DNA of 64,000 nucleotides from Agromyces mariniharenae (GCF_008122505.1 NZ_VSSB01000001.1:666891-730890); one strand, 5' to 3'; shown: positions 50,472 to 58,851, counted from the first letter of the stretch. Made by a program: numbers and translations. Notes: generated by a model not told the origin, from the sequence alone.

Positions 50472-51644
50472 ATGAACGGCTCGAACGACCTGCTTCGGCA
50501 TCAGGCCTCGGCCGGCGCCATGCTCGGTCTCATCCGCAGCGGGCAGGCGCGTTCGCGCGCCGAGATCGCGCGCGTCACCGGACTGTCGCCCACGACGGTG
50601 GCGCAGCGCATCGACGTGCTCATCGACGCGGGCTACGTGCGCGAGGCGGGCATGGGCGTCTCGCAGGGCGGTCGCCGTCCCCGCGCGCTCGAGGTCGACC
50701 CGACGACCGGCGTCGTGTGCGCCGTCGACCTCGGCTCGCAGCACGCGACCTTCGGGCTCCTCGACCTCTCGGGCCGGCTCATCGCCACGCGTCGCGAGCG
50801 CATCGACATCGCCGACGGCGTCGAGCCCATCCTCACCTGGATGGTCGGCGTCGCCGACGCCCTCGTCGCCGAGCACGCCGAACCGGGGCAGCGCCTTCGC
50901 GGATACGGCATCGGGGTGCCGGGGCCGGTCGACTCCCGCACCGGGACGCTGGTGTCGCCCTCGCGCATGCCGGGCTGGAACGGCGTCGACGTCGCCGCCG
51001 CGGTGTCCGACCTCACCGAGCTCCCCACCGTCGTCGACAACGACGCGAACCTCATGGCGCTCGGCGAGCACGGGCTCGATCGGAGCATCGACGACCTCGT
51101 CTTCGTGAAGGTCGGGTCGAGCATCGGATGCGGCGTCATCGCGTCGGGCTCGCTGCACCACGGCCACCACGGCATGGCGGGCGACATCAGCCACGTCACC
51201 GTCCCCGACGCGCCGCCGGTGCTGTGCTCATGCGGGCGCACCGGATGCCTCGACGCCGTCGCCGGGGGCCGGGCGATCGTCCGCGAGCTCCGCGACGCCG
51301 GGGTCCAGGTCGAGAGCGTCGACGACGTCCTCGCGCTCGCGAGGGACGCGCATCCACTCGCGACCCGGATGCTCCGCGAGGCCGGCACCCGGGTCGGGCG
51401 CGTCCTCGCGACGATCATGAACTTCTTCAACCCGCAGCGCCTCGTCCTCGGCGGCATCCTCGGCGAGGCCGAGGCGTTCGTCGCGGGCGTGCGGTCGGCG
51501 ATCTACCTCGAATGCCTCCCGATGATCACCGACGAGCTCGACATCGTCGTGAGCCAGGCGAAGGAGCACGCCGGCATCCTCGGCGCCGGAGGTCTCGTGC
51601 TCGACCGGATCTTCGACGTGCACGAGCTCGAAGCGGCACGATGA
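50472..51644 (+). CDS. ROK-family transcriptional repressor
   Basis: 390 residues. Winged HTH at about 5-70 (MLGLIRSGQARSRAEIARVTGLSPTTVAQRIDVLIDAGYVREAG), then a ROK domain with VVCAVDLGSQHATFGLLD, GIGVPGPVDSRTG, the H-x-H-H-G-M-A-G-D region and zinc motif CSCGRTGCLDA. The ATP loop (DLGSQHATF) lacks the canonical GGT, as in repressors. It stands head to head with the importer operon and overlaps the next gene (ATGA), so it probably senses the sugar of this locus and controls both arms. Confidence 0.92.
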   Translation: MNGSNDLLRHQASAGAMLGLIRSGQARSRAEIARVTGLSPTTVAQRIDVLIDAGYVREAGMGVSQGGRRPRALEVDPTTGVVCAVDLGSQHATFGLLDLSGRLIATRRERIDIADGVEPILTWMVGVADALVAEHAEPGQRLRGYGIGVPGPVDSRTGTLVSPSRMPGWNGVDVAAAVSDLTELPTVVDNDANLMALGEHGLDRSIDDLVFVKVGSSIGCGVIASGSLHHGHHGMAGDISHVTVPDAPPVLCSCGRTGCLDAVAGGRAIVRELRDAGVQVESVDDVLALARDAHPLATRMLREAGTRVGRVLATIMNFFNPQRLVLGGILGEAEAFVAGVRSAIYLECLPMITDELDIVVSQAKEHAGILGAGGLVLDRIFDVHELEAAR

Positions 51645-52579
51645 CGGCGCACCGCATCGCCATCGTCGGCGCCGGGCGCATGGCGACGGCGCACGCCGGC
51701 GCATGGCGCCGGGCCGGGCTCGGCGACGCGATCGCCTACGTCGTGTCCCCCCGCACCCGACCGCAGCTCGAGGCGGCGCCGCTCGCCCGCTGGGTCACCC
51801 ACCTCGACGACGTGCTCGCCGACGAGGCGGTCGACATCCTCTCGGTGTGCACGCCCACCCCGTCCCATGCCGAGATCGCGATCGAGGCGCTCCGCCATGG
51901 ACGGAACGTGCTGCTCGAGAAGCCCATCGCGCTGACCGTGGCCGACGCCGAGGCGGTCGCGGAGGCCGCCCGTCGCAGTACGGGTGTGCTGATGGTCGCG
52001 CAGGTCGTCCGGTTCATGCACCGGTACGCGGAACTCGTCGACCGGGTCGCCGACGGATCGGTCGGCAGGGCGCGCGCGGTCCGCGCCGCCCGACTCTCGT
52101 CGGGCCCGCCCAGCGGGTCGTGGTTCGACGATGAACGGAGTTCGGGCGGGGTCCTGGTCGACTTCGCCATCCACGACTTCGACCAGGCGAACCTGCTGCT
52201 CGGCACCCCGGTCGCGGTGCGCAGCGTCCGTGTCGGCGAGAGCGCCGGCGGCTTCGGCGCACCGGTCGCGACGACCGTGGAGTACGCCGGCGGCGGTGTC
52301 GCCCAGGTCTTGAGCGTCGCCGACCTGCCCGCCGATTCCGAGTTCCGCACCGCACTCGAGATCGTGGGAACGACCGGAACCGACGCGATCGCCTCGGTCG
52401 ACTCCGCCGACCCGCCCGACGACCCGTTCCTCTCGCAGGCCCGGTACTTCCTGGAGTGCGTCGAGTCGAGCGCCGACCCTCGCCGATGCCCGACGGAGGA
52501 CGCGATCGCGGCCCTCCGCGTCGCGCTCGCCGCGCGCACGTCGCTCGCGACGGATGCGCGCGTCCCGCTCGTCGACTGA
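51641..52579 (+). CDS. Gfo/Idh/MocA-family oxidoreductase
   Basis: 312 residues. Rossmann IAIVGAGRMATAHAGAW (about 6-22), VCTPTPSHAE, EKPIALT, and DFAIHDFDQANLLLG, where Asp/His act in catalysis. Short form of the family. Translationally coupled to the ROK repressor and followed by an SDR, hence likely one of two oxidation steps on the sugar handled by this locus. Substrate unknown. Confidence 0.88.
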   Translation: MTAHRIAIVGAGRMATAHAGAWRRAGLGDAIAYVVSPRTRPQLEAAPLARWVTHLDDVLADEAVDILSVCTPTPSHAEIAIEALRHGRNVLLEKPIALTVADAEAVAEAARRSTGVLMVAQVVRFMHRYAELVDRVADGSVGRARAVRAARLSSGPPSGSWFDDERSSGGVLVDFAIHDFDQANLLLGTPVAVRSVRVGESAGGFGAPVATTVEYAGGGVAQVLSVADLPADSEFRTALEIVGTTGTDAIASVDSADPPDDPFLSQARYFLECVESSADPRRCPTEDAIAALRVALAARTSLATDARVPLVD

Positions 52580-52613
52580 AGCCGAAGGCCCGGTCCCGAC
52601 CAGAGGAGTCCCA

Positions 52614-53381
52614 ATGAACGCACTCGACACGTTCTCCCTGCGCGGCAGGACCGCGCTCGTCACCGGGGGCAGCCGGGGGCTCGGCCGGGCCATGGCGCAG
52701 GCGCTCGGCGAAGCCGGTGCCGCCGTCGCGGTCAGCGCGACGACCGCGGAGGCCGCGCAGCGCGCCGCCCGAGAGCTCGCCGACGCCGGGATCCGGGCGT
52801 ACGGCGTGCGCCTCGAGGTCTCCGACGTCGACGACGTCGAGCGCGCCGTCGCCGAGGTGGAGGACGAGTTCGGCCCGATCGACGTGCTGGTGAACAACGC
52901 GGGGATCGGCATCGGCGGCGCGGCGTTCGACGCGCCCGACGAGGTGTGGCGCGACGTCATGGCGGTCAACGTCGACGGCGTCTGGTACTGCAGCCGCGCC
53001 GTGGCCAGGCGCATGGCCGAGCGCGGCGGCGGCGCGATCGTGAACATCGGGTCGATGTCCGCGCAGATCGTCAACCAGACGAGGTGGCAGGTCTCGTACC
53101 TCACCTCGAAGGCCGCCGTGCACCACCTCACCGAGGGGCTCGCGGCCGAGTGGGCGCCATACGGCATCCGCGTCAACGCGATCGCGCCCGGCTACTTCCT
53201 GACGGAGATGTCGCCCGTCGACCAGCCCGAGTTCACGCCCCACGTCGTCGATCCGGCGCCGATGAAGCGCTATGGACTCCCCCACGAGCTCGGGCCCGTG
53301 GCGATCTTCCTCGCCAGCGACGCCTCGAGCTTCATGACCGGCTCGATCGTCAAGGTCGACGGCGGCTTCACGCTGTTCTAG
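52614..53381 (+). CDS. short-chain dehydrogenase/reductase
   Basis: 255 residues, classical SDR: TGGSRGLG (cofactor), NNAGIG, catalytic Ser in NIGSMSAQI, Y-x-x-x-K in SYLTSKAA, and APGYFLTEMS after the active site. C-terminal VDGGFTLF completes the fold. Typical of gluconate 5-dehydrogenase or similar sugar-alcohol dehydrogenases; substrate unassigned. GAGGAG ribosome binding site before ATG 52614. Third gene of the ROK-Gfo/Idh-SDR arm. Confidence 0.9.
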   Translation: MNALDTFSLRGRTALVTGGSRGLGRAMAQALGEAGAAVAVSATTAEAAQRAARELADAGIRAYGVRLEVSDVDDVERAVAEVEDEFGPIDVLVNNAGIGIGGAAFDAPDEVWRDVMAVNVDGVWYCSRAVARRMAERGGGAIVNIGSMSAQIVNQTRWQVSYLTSKAAVHHLTEGLAAEWAPYGIRVNAIAPGYFLTEMSPVDQPEFTPHVVDPAPMKRYGLPHELGPVAIFLASDASSFMTGSIVKVDGGFTLF

Positions 53382-53497
53382 GCGCGGTGGCAGCATCCTC
53401 GCTTGAAGTCGAGCCATCCTCGACACTCGTTGTGGGGCTGGGAGCGGGCACGGCGTCGGGGTAGCGTGCGCGAGTGGGGGCTCGAGGGAGGTCCACC

Positions 53498-54069
53498 ATG
53501 CTTCGTTCGACGACGACGCTCGCGATGATCATCGGATTCGGCGCGGTCGCGGTCGCGGTCCCGACCGCCGCCCACGCCGCACCACCGGTGGAGCACGAGC
53601 ACTATGAGTTCTCCGACACCGGGACGTTCGACGACTGCGGCTTCGAGATCAGGTCGACGCCTCAGGGCACGGCAACTCGCTGATCAAGGAGGTCCCCGGC
53701 TCGGACGGGCAGGCGTTTTTCGGACACGACAACTACAGCTACCGTCAGATCCTGACGAACGTGGAGACGGGCGCGTTCTTCGTGGTGTGGGGCAAGGGCC
53801 TGTTCAAGGAGACGACCGCCGTCCACGTCGACGGAGACATCTGGGAGTTCACGGCGCAGGACACGGGTCGGACATTCGTCGTCGAGGACAGCGACGGCAA
53901 CGTGGTGCTGCGAGAACGGGGTCGGGTGACGTTGCGCGTCCTGTTCGACACACTCGGTGACGGCCAGCCCGGCGGAATCGTGCTCGAAGAGGAGATCACC
54001 GGGGTCTTCGGTCCGCACCCGGCCATCGACACCGACTTCTGCGAGATCGCCACCGACCTCATCGGCTGA
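53498..54069 (+). pseudogene. secreted protein gene broken by a one-base frameshift
   Basis: ATG 53498 (GGGAGG upstream) opens a signal peptide (MLRSTTTLAMIIGFGAVAVA, cleavage near AHA-AP) and a mature start HEHYEFSDTGTFDDCGFEI, then runs to an early stop at 53683 after 62 codons. The frame one base earlier continues without a stop from before 53650 to 54069: QVDASGHGNSLIKEVPGSDG, then TNVETGAFFVVWGKGLFKE and ITGVFGPHPAIDTDFCEIATDLIG. One missing C near 53650 (GAGATCAGG for GAGATCCAGG) restores a single protein of about 190 residues with matching composition. Either a real pseudogene or a sequencing error. I recognise no family; it looks like a small extracellular beta-rich protein. Confidence 0.82.
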
Positions 54070-54090
54070 CGTCCGATGTGAGCCGCTCGA

Positions 54091-54555
54091 CTAGGCGGCG
54101 AGCAGGAACACATCGGCAGGCTCGGCGAGCGTCGCAGCGCCGAGCCCGATCGTGCCCGGTGCATCCGAGCCGGTGAGATCGAGCGGATGCACCGGCTCGA
54201 CGTCGACGCGGAACGCGAACGACGCCTCGACGAGCAGGCGCTCGCGGCGCTCGGCCTCGCGACGCTCGTCGTCGAGGCGCGCGCCGAGCCGGTCGCCGAC
54301 GCGGTGCACGACGTCGAACAGCTCGAGCCCGAGCGCGTCGGCGACCGAGCCGAGGATCTCGGACGACGGCTCCTTGCGGCCCCGCTCGATCTCGGAGAGG
54401 TACTGCGGCGACACGCCCGCGGCGGCGGCCACCTCGGTGAGGATGCGCTCCTGGTCGAGGCGCTCCTCGCGGAGCACCTCGCCGAGCACGTGCCGCCAGA
54501 GCGGCTTCGATGCGCGCGGACCGGTCGCCCGCGAGAACTCGACGACCTTGCCCAT
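54091..54555 (-). CDS. XRE-family transcriptional regulator
   Basis: 154 residues. Helix-turn-helix at about 22-80 (LGEVLREERLDQERILTEVAAAAGVSPQYLSEIERGRKEPSSEILGSVADALGL), followed by a charged helix (DDERREAERRERLLVE) and a short Ala-rich end. Of the class that controls redox or cell-envelope genes in actinobacteria; target unknown. Stop 21 bases from the convergent frameshifted gene. Confidence 0.88.
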   Translation of the reverse strand: MGKVVEFSRATGPRASKPLWRHVLGEVLREERLDQERILTEVAAAAGVSPQYLSEIERGRKEPSSEILGSVADALGLELFDVVHRVGDRLGARLDDERREAERRERLLVEASFAFRVDVEPVHPLDLTGSDAPGTIGLGAATLAEPADVFLLAA

Positions 54556-54613
54556 GTGCCGAGGCTAATCGCGAGTGCCGGTCGGCGTCAGGCCGATCCG
54601 CTCAGAGCAGAAT

Positions 54614-54644
54614 CGGATGCCGCGCGCCCGCGCTGCGGCATCCG
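54614..54644 (-). terminator. hairpin downstream of MarR gene
   Basis: CGGATGCCGC, an 11-base loop, GCGGCATCCG: 10 bp stem of the GGATGCC family placed after the MarR stop and before the XRE start. Confidence 0.5.
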
Positions 54645-54694
54645 TCGCTCAGCTCGCCGTGCTCGCGCTGCGGCATCCGTCGCTCAGCTCGCCG
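54632..54694. repeat. 28-bp direct repeat, period 35
   Basis: A unit beginning GCTGCGGCATCCGTCGCTCA and ending GCTCGCCG occurs at 54632-54659 and 54667-54694. The second copy holds the MarR stop codon (54684-54686), so the first is a duplicate of the MarR 3' end. Confidence 0.85.
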
Positions 54695-55175
54695 CGCGCT
54701 CGGTCGCCTCGCGCCCCGCCGCCTCGTCGAGCCGCTCGAGCACCCGCTCGGACGCCCGCGCCATCGCGCGCTTCTCGTCGGGCCCGAGCGCGTCGAGGAA
54801 CAGGCTCCGGATCGAGGCGGCGTGGTCGCGCAGCGCGTGCAGCAGGGTGCGCCGCCCGTCGCGGGTGAGCACGACCCACGAGCCGCGCCCGTCGGTCGTG
54901 CACTCGGCGCGCTCGACCAGGCCGCGCGCGGCCATGCGCGTGAGCTGGTGCGAGAGCCGGCTCTTCTCCCAGCCGAGCGCCTCGCCGAGCGCGCCCGGGC
55001 GGAGTCGCCGGTCGGTCGCGTCGAACAGCGTGAGCAGCACCGAGTAGTCGGCCTGCGAGATGCCGGCATCGCGCTGCAGGCGGCCGTCGAGCTCGCGCAT
55101 GAGGTCGCGGTGCATCGTGAGGAAGCCGCGCCAGAGCGCCCAGTCGGCCTCGTCGATCTCGGACACCACGGACAT
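54684..55175 (-). CDS. MarR-family transcriptional regulator of the FMN reductase
   Basis: 163 residues. Winged helix at about 35-115 (ISQADYSVLLTLFDATDRRLRPGALGEALGWEKSRLSHQLTRMAARGLVERAECTTDGRGSWVVLT in part). Divergent from the FMN reductase; three matching 14-bp operators cover both promoters. Likely a redox- or ligand-released repressor. ATG 55175. Confidence 0.93.
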   Translation of the reverse strand: MSVVSEIDEADWALWRGFLTMHRDLMRELDGRLQRDAGISQADYSVLLTLFDATDRRLRPGALGEALGWEKSRLSHQLTRMAARGLVERAECTTDGRGSWVVLTRDGRRTLLHALRDHAASIRSLFLDALGPDEKRAMARASERVLERLDEAAGREATERAAS

Positions 55176-55198
55176 GACGCCAGCCTACCCGAGATTTG

Positions 55199-55258
55199 GT
55201 TGACATGTCATCTTTCTGGGTTATGATGACGCGTCAACCATTGTGATGACACGTCAAC
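55199..55258 (+). promoter_or_regulatory. near-consensus promoter with three MarR operators
   Basis: TTGACA (55200-55205), 16-base spacer, TATGAT (55222-55227): nearly ideal vegetative promoter, directed to the FMN reductase. Three copies of G(A/T)TGAC-NN-GTCA(A/T)C overlap it: 55199-55212 (on the -35), 55225-55238 (on the -10 and start) and 55245-55258 (downstream). Centres are 26 and 20 bp apart. Expected outcome is strong expression when the MarR protein is released. Confidence 0.88.
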
Positions 55259-55279
55259 TACTTCTCGGAAGGACCACCC

Positions 55280-55870
55280 ATGACCGCAGTCAGGATCGGC
55301 ATCATCATCGGCAGCACGCGACCGGGTCGCGTCGGCGACCAGGTCGCCAAGTGGGTGCTCGAGCACGCCGCGACCCGAAGCGACGCCGAGTTTGAGCTCG
55401 TCGACCTCGCCGACTTCGCGCTGCCGCACCTCGACGAGGCCGTGCCGCCGAGCATGGGCCAGTACGCGCAGGCGCACACGAAGGCCTGGGCCGAGAAGGT
55501 GGACTCCTTCGACGGCTACATCTTCGTGACCCCCGAGTACAACCACTCGACCTCGGGCGCCCTCAAGAACGCGCTCGACTTCGTCTACGGCGAGTGGAAC
55601 GACAAGGCCGCCGGGCTCGTCAGCTATGGCGCCGCGGGCGGCACGCGCGCCGCCGAGCACCTGCGCCTCATCCTCGGCGAGCTGCAGGTCGCCGACGTGC
55701 GCCAGCAGGTGTCGTTCTCGCTCATGACCGACTTCGAGCAGTACGTGAACTTCACGCCCGCCGCCTATCACCAGGGCATGCTCGCGACCCAGCTCGACCA
55801 GCTCGTGCCGTGGGCCGCGGCGCTCAAGGGCGTGCGCGAGTCGCGCGCCGAGCTCGCCCGCGCGGCGTAG
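55280..55870 (+). CDS. NADPH-dependent FMN reductase
   Basis: 196 residues, flavodoxin-like fold of the NADPH-dependent FMN reductase (azoreductase/quinone reductase) family: IGIIIGSTRPGRVGDQVAKWV (FMN phosphate loop), TPEYNHSTSGALKNALDF (flavin-binding signature), and SYGAAGGTRAAEHLR. Probably reduces quinones or other electrophiles as a stress response. ATG 55280 has GAAGGA upstream. Controlled by the divergent MarR protein. Confidence 0.93.
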   Translation: MTAVRIGIIIGSTRPGRVGDQVAKWVLEHAATRSDAEFELVDLADFALPHLDEAVPPSMGQYAQAHTKAWAEKVDSFDGYIFVTPEYNHSTSGALKNALDFVYGEWNDKAAGLVSYGAAGGTRAAEHLRLILGELQVADVRQQVSFSLMTDFEQYVNFTPAAYHQGMLATQLDQLVPWAAALKGVRESRAELARAA

Positions 55871-56021
55871 TCCGGGCAGACGGGGCCCGGGTGGCCGGGA
55901 GCCCCCGACGCCGTACTTGCGAACACGCGAGCATGAGCAACGCGCCCGTCAGCCACTGGCGGGCGCGTTGCATCCGATCATGGCCGTTCGCGGAGCCCTG
56001 CCCCGCGGAACGCACTGCGGG

Positions 56022-56324
56022 TCAGGCGGGCTGGTAGGTCAGGCAGTCGGCGTCGTCGGCGCCGGGCCCGATGCGCACGGATGCCGCGTTGCACTCGAGC
56101 GAGTCGTTGTGGATGCACTCGGCGCGCTGGCACGCGCCGACGTGGGTGACCACCTTGTCGAGGCCGCCCTTGGTGCCGAGGGGGATGAAGGTGGCGCACT
56201 CGGCGTCGCCGACCGCTCCCCCGATGGTGACCGCGGCGGCATGGCAGTGCGAGTGGTCGTTGTAGGAGCAGCCGCTCACCGAACACTCGGCAACGGCGGG
56301 CAGATCGTCGAGCGTCATGCTCAT
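56022..56324 (-). CDS. DUF1540 protein with two cysteine-rich repeats
   Basis: 100 residues containing two DUF1540 units: CSVSGCSYNDHSHCHAAAVTIG ... CATF (about 14-45) and CQRAECIHNDSLECNAASVRIG ... CLTY (about 64-96), each with four Cys in the same spacing, suitable for Zn or Fe. AGGAGGTCACC precedes ATG 56324. Function unknown; an iron-box-like palindrome lies 115 bases upstream. Confidence 0.9.
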   Translation of the reverse strand: MSMTLDDLPAVAECSVSGCSYNDHSHCHAAAVTIGGAVGDAECATFIPLGTKGGLDKVVTHVGACQRAECIHNDSLECNAASVRIGPGADDADCLTYQPA

Positions 56325-56438
56325 GGTGACCTCCTGAGGGGGTTCGCGACCGTGCGTTACGGGCGATGCTAGCCCTGGAGGACCGTCGCGCGCAGTACCC
56401 CCGGCGGTCTTTTTCGCAGATCAGGGTGGATTTCTTGG

Positions 56439-56457
56439 TTAGGTATGCCTCACCTAT
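56439..56457. promoter_or_regulatory. DtxR/IdeR-like iron box
   Basis: TTAGGTATGCCTCACCTAT agrees with the DtxR/IdeR consensus TTAGGTTAGGCTAACCTAA at 14 of 19 positions, including TTAGGT and ACCTA. It lies in an AT-richer stretch upstream of the DUF1540 gene and after the stop of a small acidic protein gene. Confidence 0.6.
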
Positions 56458-56474
56458 CCAAGGAGCAGCGGGGC

Positions 56475-56642
56475 TCAGGCGGGCGGGTTGTCGGGGTCCA
56501 GCGTCTCGACGGAGTCCGCCTCGACGGCGTTGTCGGCGTCGAGCTGATCGGCGTCGGGACCGGGCTGCGCGTCGTCTGCTCCGGCGTCGCGGGCGGGGTC
56601 GCGCTCGGGGCGTTCGGGGTCGTGCTCGCGCGGGTTCGTCAT
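56475..56642 (-). CDS. small acidic protein of unknown function
   Basis: 55 residues, MTNPREHDPERPERDPARD then a run of Asp/Ala ending ETLDPDNPPA; almost no hydrophobic residues, so likely disordered. GGAGGGTGCACC gives ATG 56642 a good ribosome binding site. No family recognised. It precedes the iron-box and DUF1540 gene on the same strand. Confidence 0.55.
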   Translation of the reverse strand: MTNPREHDPERPERDPARDAGADDAQPGPDADQLDADNAVEADSVETLDPDNPPA

Positions 56643-56799
56643 GGTGCACCCTCCTCCATCGATGCCCCCAGCGTCGGGCGCGGCCGCCGACCCCGTCAAC
56701 GGCTTGACGCCGTCGACTCGCCGGGTCATCTGGGCCCAGGCACTGGTCCCGGCGGGACTCCTCTTGCCAGAATGGGCGGGACACTCCCGGAGGTGCGCC

Positions 56800-56904
56800 A
56801 TGGATGTGGAAACCGTGCTCTGGTCGATCCTCGGCCTCATCGGCGCCGTGGGCGGCGTCCTGCTCCTCGCGGCCCTCTGGTCGCTCATCCGCGCGCCACG
56901 GTAG
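56800..56904 (+). CDS. 34-residue single-helix membrane protein
   Basis: MDVETVLWSILGLIGAVGGV followed by LLLAALWSLIRAPR: one transmembrane helix with a positively charged end. GGAGG seven bases before ATG 56800. It stops 16 bases before the NhaA-DsbA gene and may be co-transcribed and associate with it. Confidence 0.6.
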   Translation: MDVETVLWSILGLIGAVGGVLLLAALWSLIRAPR

Positions 56905-56920
56905 TCAGGGCCCCCACCGC

Positions 56921-58795
56921 ATGACGACCCCCGGCGTCAGTGCGACCACCGTCGCGTCGGTGCGTCGCGCCCTGAAGAAGGGCGGCACCACCGACCGCAG
57001 CGCCGCGATGCTGCTGCTGCTCGGCACCGTGATCGCGATCGCGTGGGCGAACTCGCCGTGGGGCTCGAGCTACGAGGCGTTCTGGGAGACCGAGGTCGAG
57101 ATCACGATCGGCACGTTCTCGGCGCACCTCACGCTGCACCAGCTCGTCAACGACGGGCTCATGGCGTTCTTCTTCTTCATCGTCGGCCTCGAGGTGAAGC
57201 GCGAGTTCACGATCGGCGAGCTCACCGACCGCTCGCGCGCGGCCGTGCCGGTGATCGCGGCGATCGCCGGGCTCATCCTGCCGGCCCTCATCTTCCTCCT
57301 GCTCAACGCGAACACCGGCCAGGCCGATGCGTGGGGCGTCGTGATCTCGACCGACACCGCGTTCCTGCTCGGCGCGCTGGCCATCATCGGCCCGAAGTTC
57401 CCCGCGCGCCTGCGCACGTTCCTGCTGACCCTCGCCGTCGTCGACGACATCGGCGCACTCGTCGTCATCGCGGTCTTCTACAACAACGGCCTGCAGGTCG
57501 TGCCGCTCGCGATCGTCGCGGTGCTGCTCGTGCTCCTCGCCCTCGTGCGGTTCCTGCCTGCGGGCCGCGGTCCGGCCTACACGGTGCTCGGCTTCGCGCT
57601 GTGGCTCGCGGTCGCCGCCGCGGGCGTGCACCCCACGCTCGCGGGCGTGGCGGTCGCCCTGCTGATCCCGGTGTTCCCGCCGCGCCGCACCGAGGTCGAG
57701 CGTGCGGCCGAGCTCACGCGCGCCTTCCGCGAGTCGCCGAACACCGCGTATGCGCGCGCCGCCACCCGCAGCCTGCGCGATTCGATCTCGATCAACGAGC
57801 GCCTCCAGTCGGCGTGGGCGCCCTACATCGACTTCATCGTGCTGCCGATCTTCGCGCTCGCGAACGCCGGCGTGCGGCTCGACCCCGAGACCCTCGGCGC
57901 GGCGGTGTCGTCGCCGATCACGTGGGGCATCGTCGCCGGTCTCGTCGTCGGCAAGTTCGTGGGCATCACGGGCGCGACGGCGCTCGTGCGGATGCTGCGG
58001 ATCGGCCGCCTGGCGCCGGGGCTCACGATGCCCCGCATCGCGGGCGGCGCGGCGCTGTCGGGCATCGGGTTCACGATCGCGCTCTTCATCGTCGGACTCG
58101 CGATCGAGGACGAGGAGACGCAGGACCTCGCGCGCGTGGGCGTGCTCGCGGCATCCGTCATCTCGTTCGCGCTGGGCTGGGCGATCTTCGTCGTCGGCGA
58201 CCGGCTCCGCCCGCCGGTGCCCATCGGCAAGGTGCTCGTGCGACCGTTCGACCCCGAGCGCGACCACTATCGAGGCCGACCCGACGCCCCCTTCCAGATC
58301 ACCGAGTACGGTGACTTCGAGTGCCCGTTCTGCAGCCGCGCGACCGGGTCGATCGACGCGGTCATCGACCACTTCGGCGACGACGTGCGCTGGGTATGGC
58401 GGCACCTGCCGCTCGAGACCGTGCACTCGCACGCGAAGGAGGCGGCGCAGGCCTACGAGGCGGCGGCGCTGCAGGGCAAGTTCCTCGAGATGGCGCGCAC
58501 GCTCTTCGCGAACCAGGACGACCTCACGACCGACGACCTCTTCGAGTACGCGCGGCAGCTCGACCTCGACATGGAGAGATTCGCGGCCGACCTGCGCTCC
58601 CCCGCGGTGATCCGGCGCGTCGAGGACGACCAGCTCGACGCCGAGATGATGGACCTGCACTCGACGCCGACGTTCTTCATCGGCGGCAAGCGGCACATGG
58701 GGCCGTGGGATTCGAGGACGCTCATCCGCGCACTCGAGGCGAGCCGCCCGGCCCCCGAGCCCGAGCGCGAGCCCCGATCGGATGCCACGGGCTGA
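56921..58795 (+). CDS. nhaA: NhaA Na+/H+ antiporter fused to a DsbA-like thioredoxin domain
   Basis: 624 residues. NhaA part (1 to about 430): WANSPWGSSYEAFW, NDGLMAFFFFIVGLEVKREF, STDTAFLLGALAIIGPKFP, LAVVDDIGALVVIAVFY (the ion-binding Asp-Asp pair), and GIGFTIALFIVGLAI. After a short linker (VRPFDPERDHYRGRPDAPFQ) a DsbA/thioredoxin-like domain follows with active-site C-P-F-C in FECPFCSRA and cis-Pro in STPTFFIGG. The fusion is known among actinobacteria; the redox domain's side of the membrane and partner are unclear. Alone, NhaA is about 390 residues. ATG at 56921 has no strong ribosome binding site. Confidence 0.93.
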   Translation: MTTPGVSATTVASVRRALKKGGTTDRSAAMLLLLGTVIAIAWANSPWGSSYEAFWETEVEITIGTFSAHLTLHQLVNDGLMAFFFFIVGLEVKREFTIGELTDRSRAAVPVIAAIAGLILPALIFLLLNANTGQADAWGVVISTDTAFLLGALAIIGPKFPARLRTFLLTLAVVDDIGALVVIAVFYNNGLQVVPLAIVAVLLVLLALVRFLPAGRGPAYTVLGFALWLAVAAAGVHPTLAGVAVALLIPVFPPRRTEVERAAELTRAFRESPNTAYARAATRSLRDSISINERLQSAWAPYIDFIVLPIFALANAGVRLDPETLGAAVSSPITWGIVAGLVVGKFVGITGATALVRMLRIGRLAPGLTMPRIAGGAALSGIGFTIALFIVGLAIEDEETQDLARVGVLAASVISFALGWAIFVVGDRLRPPVPIGKVLVRPFDPERDHYRGRPDAPFQITEYGDFECPFCSRATGSIDAVIDHFGDDVRWVWRHLPLETVHSHAKEAAQAYEAAALQGKFLEMARTLFANQDDLTTDDLFEYARQLDLDMERFAADLRSPAVIRRVEDDQLDAEMMDLHSTPTFFIGGKRHMGPWDSRTLIRALEASRPAPEPEREPRSDATG

Positions 58796-58851
58796 CGCGC
58801 CGCCCGCCCTCGCCCACGACCTGCGCCGAGTCTCGGACGGACGTCCGTCGC

